NCBI GenBank assembly: GCA_900618795.1
Contig: UYJD01000005.1
Span: 714,811 to 778,810 of the forward strand
Reading direction: 5' to 3'
DNA length: 64,000 nt
From: Cyanodermella asteris
Taxonomy: Eukaryota; Ascomycota; Lecanoromycetes; Ostropales; Stictidaceae
The translations under genes were made by a program, and so were the position numbers. Of this stretch, positions 1 through 9,009 are shown in pieces. Position 1 is the stretch's first letter; each line of letters opens with the position of its first letter. The notes below the pieces were generated by a model that worked only from the letters and a program-made list of their open reading frames with translations, was not told the DNA's origin and ran no database searches.

Positions 1-808
1 CCAAGCCACATCCTCCCTACGCGCTCCTCCAGGGGCTTTGATAACCTTATCTTGTGCCCGGTACGAGTTGAGAGAAGCAAAGTTATTGACCCGTCAAGGC
101 TCCCTTGACCAGGGTTCCTGAGCCCGTGTTTCCCGGTCTTTATTCAGCTATCAATTGAACAATCAGCACGTTAGCTTTTGGTCACAGTCAAGACAGCAGA
201 TCGCACAAGGTGCGATCATTTTTAGAGGAGCTTACTGACTGCAGATAAGCCTCCCTTCAGTCCGCTTTGGGCTCTGCCGCGGCGAAGAGGGGATTTTGGC
301 CGAGCCTCTTAAAAACGCGCTGCAAGTAGCCGACTCTGATACGGACTCTAGTGGGTTACTAGGATCAAATGATCTCGTAATATTTGTTTAGTGGCGCCGG
401 GGCTTCTCGATCGATAAGGCTCCTCCCGCTTTGTGTGGTCTGGCCAGAACGGTAACACGTCCGAGGGCCGTCTTACAGAATGCCGATCCAACTCCTTCCC
501 GCAGTGTTACTTTGAGTCCCTGAATTAATGGATTCTCTACCCGTACCGTTCTCCGGCTTCAATCGTCTTCAGTGCATGTTCAATTACAAGTCGCAATGTA
601 CGAGATCTCTGGTAAGGCTACCAAGCGGACTTGCGAGGAGGCCACGCTTCGGAGCCCCAGTAGATCTGTGCCTTATCATTTCTCGGACAGCCATTTCTTG
701 CCTGCAAAAGCTAGTGTGGAGCTGGTCAGGTTATGAGCGGACTGTGTGTAGCAGCGACAGTGGCTTGCTAGTTCAGCCTATGAGCGACCTCATCTATTTG
801 TACTGTAA
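1..808. other. Gene-poor left edge
   Basis: I see no convincing gene here. The only long frame starts at 528 and runs into the assembly gap, so it is not evidence of coding. The sequence has mixed composition with no tandem repeat, terminal inverted repeat or RNA gene that I could recognise. A remnant of a mobile element next to the gap is possible but not shown. Confidence 0.4.
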
Positions 809-1475
809 NNNNNNNNNNNNNNNNNNNNNNNNNNNNNNNNNNNNNNNNNNNNNNNNNNNNNNNNNNNNNNNNNNNNNNNNNNNNNNNNNNNNNNNNNNNN
901 NNNNNNNNNNNNNNNNNNNNNNNNNNNNNNNNNNNNNNNNNNNNNNNNNNNNNNNNNNNNNNNNNNNNNNNNNNNNNNNNNNNNNNNNNNNNNNNNNNNN
1001 NNNNNNNNNNNNNNNNNNNNNNNNNNNNNNNNNNNNNNNNNNNNNNNNNNNNNNNNNNNNNNNNNNNNNNNNNNNNNNNNNNNNNNNNNNNNNNNNNNNN
1101 NNNNNNNNNNNNNNNNNNNNNNNNNNNNNNNNNNNNNNNNNNNNNNNNNNNNNNNNNNNNNNNNNNNNNNNNNNNNNNNNNNNNNNNNNNNNNNNNNNNN
1201 NNNNNNNNNNNNNNNNNNNNNNNNNNNNNNNNNNNNNNNNNNNNNNNNNNNNNNNNNNNNNNNNNNNNNNNNNNNNNNNNNNNNNNNNNNNNNNNNNNNN
1301 NNNNNNNNNNNNNNNNNNNNNNNNNNNNNNNNNNNNNNNNNNNNNNNNNNNNNNNNNNNNNNNNNNNNNNNNNNNNNNNNNNNNNNNNNNNNNNNNNNNN
1401 NNNNNNNNNNNNNNNNNNNNNNNNNNNNNNNNNNNNNNNNNNNNNNNNNNNNNNNNNNNNNNNNNNNNNNNNNNN
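809..1475. other. Assembly gap (run of N)
   Basis: There are 667 consecutive undetermined bases. Open frames that cross it are artefacts. Gaps of this kind in fungal assemblies often mark repeats, but the flanks do not show which kind. Confidence 0.99.
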
Positions 1476-1762
1476 TGTACGCGTCGCGCCCTGCATGAAC
1501 TCCTCAAACCAAGAAAGTGATCACAGGCACCTGAAATCTAAGGGCGATATCTTCGAACACTTGACAGCTGTCGCTCGAAGGGTGTTTGAGGCGACGCAAG
1601 TCGTCGGCCTTCGGTGGCCGATGCGGCTGAGGCGTTTCACGTCCTGTTCCACCCTTTCCTGATGCCCATTTCTTCTGTTTTGGTCCTACTCGGCTTCTTT
1701 GTTGTCAGTTAAACCAAGCCACGGCGCGTAAAACCGATTATTGTCTTTTTGAAGTTGAGAAT

Positions 1763-2763
1763 ATGATGAACGCGGTCAAGCACAAGCTGTGGGCCCACCG
1801 CTATCATCCCACTCGAACGTCTGACAAAGACGAGGTCGAGTGGGATGAGACAGCTCTCCCTTCCGAACAGTCATTTATCTTCACTTTCACCATCAAGCAA
1901 GTTGCAGGCCATCTTGCATTTGCCTTGTGCTACGTTCTCGGCTTGACATTCGTCGTGACTTCCTTCTGGAGCAAAGCCAATGGAGAGAGACCGAGCTTGA
2001 TATACAGTGAGTTCAGCTGATCGTTCTCGAGACATTGGCCCAGCTGATAAGCAATACAACAGCACCGGCGAGAGATCATATGAGATATAAGATTGGCGAG
2101 CCTCTCGGAATGCTGCCAAACAAATATCATGACGACCCTTTCTTCGGTGATCCGTCGACCGAGCTCGACCAGCGCTGGGACGCCCGTCTGAAACGTGAGT
2201 AGATGGCGTCAGATTATCTGCCAGAGATGCTATTCTAGGTCGGTCCTCTAATGCTTTCCAGATGCAACGATCCGCCTGTCTGAAGATGAGTTCCGCCGCT
2301 ACAACCAGACCGGCGTCAAGCTCGGGGACGGCTCTGGCTACCTCGCTACGCCCACGGCATATCATGACCTACATTGTTTGGTATGCACACCTGCTGAGTT
2401 TTGCGTCTGATGCTGACTTCATTTTCAGAGAGCTCTGCACAAAGCCATGTACCCCAGCTATTACTTCCCTGGTGAAGACATTTCGGCACGTTCAGAGCAT
2501 GGTCAACATTGGCGTAAGTCTTTCTCACGACGACATCGAATTCTGCGTGGCTGACTTCGATGACAGGGCATTGCCTGCACAACTTGGCAAGTGCCACGAT
2601 GTGCAACGTAGACATGACGATCAGAGTCATGATCTGGCATCCGAAGTCCGCCTGGCCATCGCCGGTTGATCATGAGCACGAATGTGTAGACTGGGACACC
2701 ATTGACGCGTGGGCCGGGGAGCGCTACGTGAATACCTCCATTCCTGGCCTAGTCCATCCATAG
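1763..2763 (+). CDS. UstYa-like (DUF3328) oxidase, five exons
   Basis: UstYa-family proteins are fungal membrane-anchored oxidases that act on cyclic ribosomal peptides and on some other secondary metabolites. I place the exons at 1763-2006, 2063-2194, 2262-2380, 2429-2513 and 2567-2763, with clean GT-AG introns and frame kept throughout, giving 258 aa. A transmembrane helix lies at about residues 40-62. Both family HxxHC motifs are present: HDLHC at 160-164 and HWRHC at 192-196, the second interrupted by an intron exactly as the splice model requires. The motifs are intact, so the gene looks functional. No peptide precursor with repeated cores, no partner oxidase and no transporter is visible nearby, so its substrate is unknown. 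It converges with the kinase gene downstream. Confidence 0.85.
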
Positions 2764-3176
2764 ATAGCAATGTGACGGAAGGTCCCATTGAACCTGTCAG
2801 TCGTCAACATATCACGCGCATGTTCGGATCAAGTACAGCGAGCTCGGTCATGAGTAACTTCGCATTGAATAGTTAATTACAGTTCCACCAATCCACATTA
2901 CCAACTGTGTGGCTATCATCGCAAGTTACAAATTTGTAAACCTTCCCGAAAACTGCCCATTCCGGACCTTGACGCCGCAACTGCGGGGCCCAACTTTGCC
3001 TCAAGTGCTTCCCGATATCTTGTGTCGTAAAACGCAGTGAGTTACACGGTCTCACTGCTCTCGTTGCGCCAGTCGATCAGCTGCCGGGGCAACCGCCAAC
3101 CGTCGTTTGAGCGCATTCATGGCGGACATGGGTCCGGCAGGCTTGGTGGCGTAAGCAGGAGTCTCAATGCTCGTAC
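2764..3176. other. Convergent intergenic spacer
   Basis: This is the 3' side of both flanking genes: the UstYa-like gene on plus and the kinase gene with its extension on minus. I see no gene or repeat in it. Confidence 0.5.
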
Positions 3177-3608
3177 CTAATCAGATCGTCTGCTTTGATG
3201 CCTCCTGAGCTTTGCGCTAGACTTTCTGATGCTCAAGCCTCGAAACGCTTGTTTGAGCCTATAGTGAAATCCAGGCTTCTTTCCGCTCGATAAATTGCCA
3301 TCCAATTGATCCGACTGGGTCAAGTTCTCAGAAGCAGGCATTGAAGATGTGCCACCATCATTTGTGGTTATATTGCGGACGTTGGCTACTGTGAGCATGG
3401 CGAAGTCGTGGCTGTCGAATTGCTTCGATTCGTCATCAAACTTCTCGTGTTGGGAATGATGCACCGGACTTGAAGTACTCGACGGAGGTGACACTTCGCG
3501 ATCGATGCGGCCGTCACTGAATCCATCGTCGGAAGTTGCATTGATGCTTTCTGGGTTAGAGTGGTCACTTTCCATCAGGGGTATGTGGTCCAGAGGATCA
3601 GTACTGTT
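3177..3608 (-). other. Open in-frame extension behind the kinase stop codon
   Basis: Directly after the TAG of the upstream kinase (minus strand) the same frame stays open for 143 codons. It is rich in Ser, Asp and His and ends in a basic segment (RLKQAFRGLSIRKSS, then RRHQSRRSD) preceded by GFHY. The paralogous kinase at 9010-11130 ends in a comparable way, with GCHYK followed by a Lys/Arg-rich tail. That resemblance is the main reason to think this segment is the original C-terminus, cut off by a recent nonsense change or reached by readthrough. A chance open frame of this length is less likely but possible. Confidence 0.5.
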
Positions 3609-6600
3609 CTATAGTGACTGGTTTGTGCTGGTGCCGTCCTGAGCAGCATCGCGAAAAGCCAAGAGAACTCCTACGTTGTCCTTTTTGATCTGAGGAGGAG
3701 ACTGGTCATGCGTGGTGCTCTGAACGAGAGGATCGACATCATCGAAGGTGTCTGGAGGTTTGTTGTAGTCGGCGTATCCGATCTCAGATTCATCGTCGGA
3801 GAGACCGTCCTCACCAACATCGCTTTTGTCAGCTTCTGCACAGGAGCCTTCGCCAAAGTCGTCATAAACAAGGGGAGCGACATCATCGAGAATATCTGGA
3901 GATCTGTTGCACTTGGCGAGTCCGATCTCAGGTTCGTCTTCAGAGAGAGCATCCTCACCATCATCGCTGTCATCGCTATCATCAGCTTCCGCACAGGAGC
4001 CTTCGATCCCGGTGCCCTTTCTGATCTGCGGAGGACCCTGGTCATTCGTGGTGATCTGAACAATACCAATGATATTTCTCGGGAGGGAGTCTTTAGATTC
4101 AGTATTACCATCGTTATTGTCAAAGATAGGTTCAGGTTCAGGTTCAACGCAATCATCATCATAGTCATTTTGATGACTGGCCGCTGCGACTTGCTGCATG
4201 TATTCCGGGAAGCAGGGAGGGAGCATCGAGCGTCGAGCCTGAGCAATGGGTTCGTGAGAGCGATCCTGGTTCAAGTATGCGATGTTGCGCTTCGACCAAC
4301 CACGGCGTTCAGCTTCAGCTGTCATTTCTGTTCGCAGTCTCCATTGATGCCACGCATTATCCTTGTCGGCTGCAATCTTGGCCGCTAAGAACCTGGAATC
4401 CTCTTCGCAACCGTCAGGTTCGGCGAGACAATGGAAATCGGTCACCTCGCGACGACCACCAGCGGTGAAATTCTCGCTCATCGGGAGGATAGCTGCCCAC
4501 TCCCAGTCGAGGATAGCTGTGATTCTGCCGCCATCAACAAGAATGTTGCGGCCAGCGATATCGCCATGGTTTATCACATTGGGCTCGTCTGGCCAAAAGC
4601 GCGACAACTCATCGTCCTGATGGAATTGGAGCTGCTTTTCCAGAAACTCTTCAAAATCTTCCACGGTGCCCCACTTTTCCTCATCCCATTCGATCGAGCC
4701 GTCAGCAACCAAGGCAGGCACCACAATTTGTTCTTTACGGATCATTGCGGTCACATATTCCCGTTTGTCTCGATAGGGCCCAACACAATAGTTTGATGAA
4801 GTATGGTATTCCCAGCGACCATCTGCCAGCATGCAAGATTCAAGATGAGGAACCGGGCCAACATCCACAGGATCCAGACTGCCAATCATGGTGAAATGTA
4901 CTTCGTTGAGCATGACCAAAATCTTTGCGAGCTGCTCAACGGTTGTGTTCTTGTCTGTGGGCGACATGTGATGTTGCCATTCCCAATACAAGGACTCCCC
5001 GCGGACGTACTCTTCTGCGATGTAAGCTATAGAGCTTCCTTCATCGCCATCGTTCCAGGCATAGATTCGTGGTGTCGGAACCGAAGCTCCAAATCGCTGT
5101 CGTACAAACAGGCGAATTCCAACCTCGTTTCGCACAAGGGTTTGCACGTTCAAAGAGTCCTCACTCGGCGCGCGAATTCGAAGAATCACTTCGTCGGGGA
5201 TGTAAAGCGGATGGTCTTCGTGCTGATCTCCTGATAGTGAATCAGGCCAGAAAGACAGGAGGTACACCTCGTGGGAGCCACCAGTGCTGATGTACTCGAT
5301 ACGCTTGATATTGCTGTTGTAGTTGTCTTTGCCTGGGTCTGATATGGCCACCAGCTTTGGGAAGAGAGTCTCCGCAATGGAATCGTCTGAAGCGTCAGAC
5401 TGGTTATCGACGTCCATGTCTCCAACAGCGAGAGGTGAAGAATCCAGTGTCGCTTGTGGTTGTGTAGAGGCCGTATCGAAAGGAAGGTTGCCCGATGACT
5501 CCGCTGTAATGCTCAAGTCATTGTCGAACTTGTCGGAGTCGCCCAAACTCGAAGTCAGGGAGTCCGCCACGCCGTGGCTGGAGATCAGCACGTTCTTGAC
5601 AGCATCCTTGAGCTCGAGGGAGCTGTGGGCAGTACCTTCGCGGTCGAAGCGATCGGCCAGCAAGCGCAGAAAGAGGCATGAAAATACTGCTGGTAGACCG
5701 AATATTACAACCAGCAACAGCTTCAAAGCATCAAACTGAGCCTTCTTTTGGTGAACCAAGCTTGCGAACTCTGGTGGATTTGGCTTCCTTTTTGGCTCTG
5801 AGCTCTGCTTGCCAGATAGCAGATGGCTTGACAGTGGCACCGGTCTTGTTTCGTTTGGTGGGCTGAGCAAGGGCACGTGGTCGGATTGCACCGGGAAGGA
5901 TGTCTCCGAGTTCGTTGACTGCGTCCGGTCGTGTTGGCTCGGCAAGCTGGGGCTGTTCGGCGTGAACTGCGGGTCCTGCGTCAACGTTGTCGTCGACTCC
6001 GAAAGTTGACAGGGCGTAATGCATTTGCTGGAGCTCGAAAGCACGCTCGTCTTCGCGTTTGTTGTTTCGGTTAACGGTACGTGCCTGCTGTCGTACGGTA
6101 GCTTTCTTTGCAGCTTGGCGTGACCCAACTGTTCCTTCTTCTCGGAATGCTTTTGCTGCTTGCTGTTGGAGAAGTTTGGCTTGTTGAGTGTTTCTTGCAG
6201 CATCAGATCGCGCTTGGACTTCCGCGTCTGTTGGAAATCCTTTATCGCATGCATCACATGTCCGAGGGTAGGAGTCGGGTTTTTTGCACACTTCTGGGTC
6301 GTAGAAGACCTCGGTTGCGTGAAGCTTGCACTTGATTTTGTGCTTCCAACAGTTCGAGCCTTGGCATTCGCGACAGTGGTGGTTGTTTCCGCCTTCTCCA
6401 TTTTCAATGGGCTTAAGTGGAGGGCGGGTGGAATTGTCATTGGGTTCGATACCTTTGAGTTTTGGGCCTTGGGTGGGAGCGGCGCCCCGGGGCAGGTATG
6501 GCTTGGTGGGCTTTGCGGCACCGGCTTTGGCATATCCGTTCTTAGTGTTGGATGGCATTGCAAAACAGGCTCGTCAACAGTCGCATCAATTGATTTGTGA

Positions 6601-6848
6601 AGGTGACTCTGAGAGCTGGGAAGAGAGTCGCTGTCTGGAATTGTTTCGAAACTCTGTGAGTGCTGCTTCCCCATTGAGGAGATGTCCTTATCGGCACAGG
6701 GAGATTTGAGGCGAGGCGTACTCAGTGCAGATCCGAACTCAGAGACGTGATCTGATCGCTGGTTCTTCGAAGAAGTGGTTCTGCCAGAAGAGGAAGAAAT
6801 TTGGAAATGAGGGCGGTGTTGCGCGTGTTTTGTATCTGAGAAATCCAT
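3609..6848 (-). CDS. APH-like (aminoglycoside phosphotransferase family) kinase, membrane-anchored
   Basis: This is an APH/choline-kinase-type small-molecule kinase fold; such fungal paralogues are numerous and mostly without known substrate. Numbering follows the maximal 1079-aa frame from the ATG at 6848. A probable transmembrane segment lies at about 375-397. The nucleotide-loop region with ISTGGSHEVYL is near 520. The Brenner motif HGDIAGRN is near 760 and the metal-binding ILDWEW near 780, so catalytic residues are intact. The C-terminus is acidic and holds two tandem 51-residue repeats. The segment before about residue 370 is Ser/Thr/Pro-rich and overlaps a more convincing Cys/His-rich frame on the same strand (5731-6558). 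The real start may therefore be internal, or the two frames may be spliced together. A possible 49-bp intron would join residue 266 of that frame to CTG at 5720. The frame ends in a TAG that is followed by a long in-frame extension. Confidence 0.7.
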   Translation of the reverse strand: MDFSDTKHAQHRPHFQISSSSGRTTSSKNQRSDHVSEFGSALSTPRLKSPCADKDISSMGKQHSQSFETIPDSDSLPSSQSHLHKSIDATVDEPVLQCHPTLRTDMPKPVPQSPPSHTCPGAPLPPKAQNSKVSNPMTIPPALHLSPLKMEKAETTTTVANAKARTVGSTKSSASFTQPRSSTTQKCAKNPTPTLGHVMHAIKDFQQTRKSKRDLMLQETLNKPNFSNSKQQKHSEKKEQLGHAKLQRKLPYDSRHVPLTETTNAKTSVLSSSSKCITPCQLSESTTTLTQDPQFTPNSPSLPSQHDRTQSTNSETSFPVQSDHVPLLSPPNETRPVPLSSHLLSGKQSSEPKRKPNPPEFASLVHQKKAQFDALKLLLVVIFGLPAVFSCLFLRLLADRFDREGTAHSSLELKDAVKNVLISSHGVADSLTSSLGDSDKFDNDLSITAESSGNLPFDTASTQPQATLDSSPLAVGDMDVDNQSDASDDSIAETLFPKLVAISDPGKDNYNSNIKRIEYISTGGSHEVYLLSFWPDSLSGDQHEDHPLYIPDEVILRIRAPSEDSLNVQTLVRNEVGIRLFVRQRFGASVPTPRIYAWNDGDEGSSIAYIAEEYVRGESLYWEWQHHMSPTDKNTTVEQLAKILVMLNEVHFTMIGSLDPVDVGPVPHLESCMLADGRWEYHTSSNYCVGPYRDKREYVTAMIRKEQIVVPALVADGSIEWDEEKWGTVEDFEEFLEKQLQFHQDDELSRFWPDEPNVINHGDIAGRNILVDGGRITAILDWEWAAILPMSENFTAGGRREVTDFHCLAEPDGCEEDSRFLAAKIAADKDNAWHQWRLRTEMTAEAERRGWSKRNIAYLNQDRSHEPIAQARRSMLPPCFPEYMQQVAAASHQNDYDDDCVEPEPEPIFDNNDGNTESKDSLPRNIIGIVQITTNDQGPPQIRKGTGIEGSCAEADDSDDSDDGEDALSEDEPEIGLAKCNRSPDILDDVAPLVYDDFGEGSCAEADKSDVGEDGLSDDESEIGYADYNKPPDTFDDVDPLVQSTTHDQSPPQIKKDNVGVLLAFRDAAQDGTSTNQSL
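3725..4006 (-). repeat. Two tandem 51-codon acidic repeats inside the kinase gene
   Basis: Each unit begins EGSCAEAD and ends DDVAPLV or DDVDPLV followed by a short linker. The shared 10-mer caggagcctt occurs at 3841-3850 and 3994-4003, an offset of 153 bases, which is 51 codons. The units have diverged in the middle. The flanks also share a TT-x-DQ-x-PPQI-x-K motif, so the original duplication may have been larger than the two units. Confidence 0.85.
5731..6558 (-). CDS. Cys/His-rich putative zinc-binding protein overlapping the kinase frame
   Basis: The frame from the ATG at 6558 gives 275 aa in a different phase from the kinase frame on the same strand. Residues about 60-112 contain HHCRECQGSNCWKHKIKCKLH followed by three more cysteines in a C-x15-C spaced pattern with CDAC, typical of a zinc-binding module though not one I can name. 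Then comes an Ala/Gln/Arg/Lys-rich probable helix. Codon use here is natural (many NNC and NNG codons, aromatic residues), whereas the kinase frame over the same bases reads as low-complexity Ser/Thr/Pro/Gln, as shifted frames usually do. I think this frame is the coding one over 5.75-6.5 kb. It may be a separate gene or the 5' exon of the kinase gene. Confidence 0.6.
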   Translation of the reverse strand: MPSNTKNGYAKAGAAKPTKPYLPRGAAPTQGPKLKGIEPNDNSTRPPLKPIENGEGGNNHHCRECQGSNCWKHKIKCKLHATEVFYDPEVCKKPDSYPRTCDACDKGFPTDAEVQARSDAARNTQQAKLLQQQAAKAFREEGTVGSRQAAKKATVRQQARTVNRNNKREDERAFELQQMHYALSTFGVDDNVDAGPAVHAEQPQLAEPTRPDAVNELGDILPGAIRPRALAQPTKRNKTGATVKPSAIWQAELRAKKEAKSTRVRKLGSPKEGSV

Positions 6849-9009
6849 CGTGGGCGGCTGAATCTATCAATAGGGTATTCCAGGTAGTAGTCATACAACG
6901 AGAGTGAATGATCAGTCTTGCAAGGAGATATCAGAGTGTGTGAAGCGTGCTTGTCGGCAATTTGTCATGGGGCCTGATAACCCGAGTGAAGAAGGTGGTC
7001 CGTGTAGAAAATAGAAGGCAGGTAGATTGATTGTCCGCGGCTCCCTTAATCGATGCCTCGCCTGAGGCTGTGCAAGATTTGCCGTTTGGAAGCGTGATTT
7101 AGAGCGGGTGGCCTTGAAATGGTCGAGGAGATGCTAGGAGCTTCGGGCGGCAACAGGTTGAAGGACAAGGGCTGCCGCTGTCGTTTGCCGATGGTGAAGA
7201 GACGGCAGCCGTGGAGCACGTGATCAACAATACGACTGCTTAGACTGGCAAGCAGATGGATGCATGTGAAAATTGAGTTAATGATGAGTCCTGAGCAGAG
7301 ACAAGAGGCTATACATCTGGAATGACGCTTCGTGACACAGGGAAGGGTGTCAACTTGCCTTCATTATGCACTTGCAAACAGCGAGAAAAACAGAGCAATT
7401 GTTGATGTAAGGCTCGAAGAAAAAGACGAACGACAGATGCGCAGCTGTCCCATCAGTGAAGGCTCACTTACCATCGAAGCAGACGACCAGTGAAGGATGC
7501 CAGGACTGCCGGCGAACACGTCTCAAGGCCAGCTCACAAAGGCTCGTACGCAACAACACAGGCAAGCCATTTCATGAGCACAGACACAATGCTCAAACGA
7601 GCATGGGCTCGTTGTTCGGAGAATGCACAATGATAGAGGCACGGTAGTGTGCATGATTGAACCTCCTCCCAACGGACGTGTATCCGATCTGTGACGCGTC
7701 CCAGATCCATGCTCAAAGTAGATTTGCAGTCAACTCCCTCGTGTCAATACTGTCGTTCATTGCAAGGCCAGAATCCTTCGCGCTGCTCGTTTCCGCTGAA
7801 GCTGCTTCCTCGAATTCGACGCGATCTTCACTCATGGACGTCGGAATATCGTTTCCAAGTAGTCACGTGATGCCAGCAACGCGTTTGTTGGCCGGACCCG
7901 CAGATCTTCAAAGACCAACATCAGGCACAATAACAAGCGAAGACGATTTCGTTCCGGCAGTTTACGATATCATGTGGCAATTGTCTTAATTCTCTCAATT
8001 GGGCAGCGATGGTCAAAGACTGAAGAACTACGCGCGACCCTTGCACCGATTCCTTCCAAATTGCTGAAACATTGGACGTATGCGCGATCATCGACTTGAT
8101 GCTACCACCTACAATTATTTTCATTAGTTTCATTGAGCAACTCAAAACTAAATCTTCTCGTATTGAAATGCTTGCTGCCTCACAGGTCGTGGTTAATCAT
8201 GTTGAGTTCTCAAGGCGGTCGGTGACGCGGATTAAAGCTGGCAGGTGTAAATTAAGCTCACCTGGACAGCAGCAGATGTCCGGGGTCCGATGGAAGGCCT
8301 TTAATCCGGTGAGTATGACCCACGGTCCCTAAATATGATTGATAAAAGGCGTGTCGCACAGCATGTCTTCAAAAAATGGACTTACTGGAGCTTATCGTAT
8401 GCGTGGCCCTCCTTTTGTTCCAGTACACCACGCGATGAAGTGAACTGCTCTCATTTTACCAAAGCGCTTGCAACAGATAATGTTTGCAATAACTCTCTCA
8501 TGTCAATCTCTTGCCTCCTTGCGCACGATTCGTTTCACGCCCTCAGTTTGCAGTTGTGGCAAACTTGCTGCCTTCACTTCTCGTGCCAAGACGCATGAGT
8601 GAATGAATCAATTGCCTGCACAGTGTCGCCTCTCGCTGACTTTCCTTCACTATTGACGCACGGTGCAATTTTCTTACCGTTGCCCTCCCTCCTCCCCATT
8701 TGATTTTTCCTTTGCCCAAAAAACAAATCTTGCTCTCTCGCTCAACAACGTTGACCTTCGTACCACTCAGTACCAGGGTTCCACCATACATACTAACTGC
8801 AAACGCATTGGAAAGCAATTCGCCTTACTCAGAGGGTACATGATTTACCAGCTAAAGTTCGCGGAAACTCTACGTCGTTTGAGCGTCGATATTCAATGAT
8901 CAGCGCAGCTGTTCCCTTGGATCCGAACGACCCCAACACCTGATAACAAGGACCCCGAATCCCACAGGCAAATCACGCTACGATAGCATCAGCAAAATCA
9001 CAGCTCACA
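6849..9009. other. 2.2-kb divergent intergenic region between the APH-like paralogues
   Basis: This holds the presumed promoters of both kinases. CACGTG hexamers occur at 7217-7222 and 7864-7869, each followed by AT, which is the core of bHLH (Cbf1/USF-type) sites. I see no gene; the short frames here have no protein-like features. Confidence 0.4.

Noticed and set aside
1-808. Possible rRNA or transposase fragment at the left edge
   Set aside because: I found no conserved rRNA segment and no recognisable transposase motif or terminal repeat.
528-1520. Long frames spanning the left-edge gap on both strands
   Set aside because: They are open only because undetermined bases cannot create stops.
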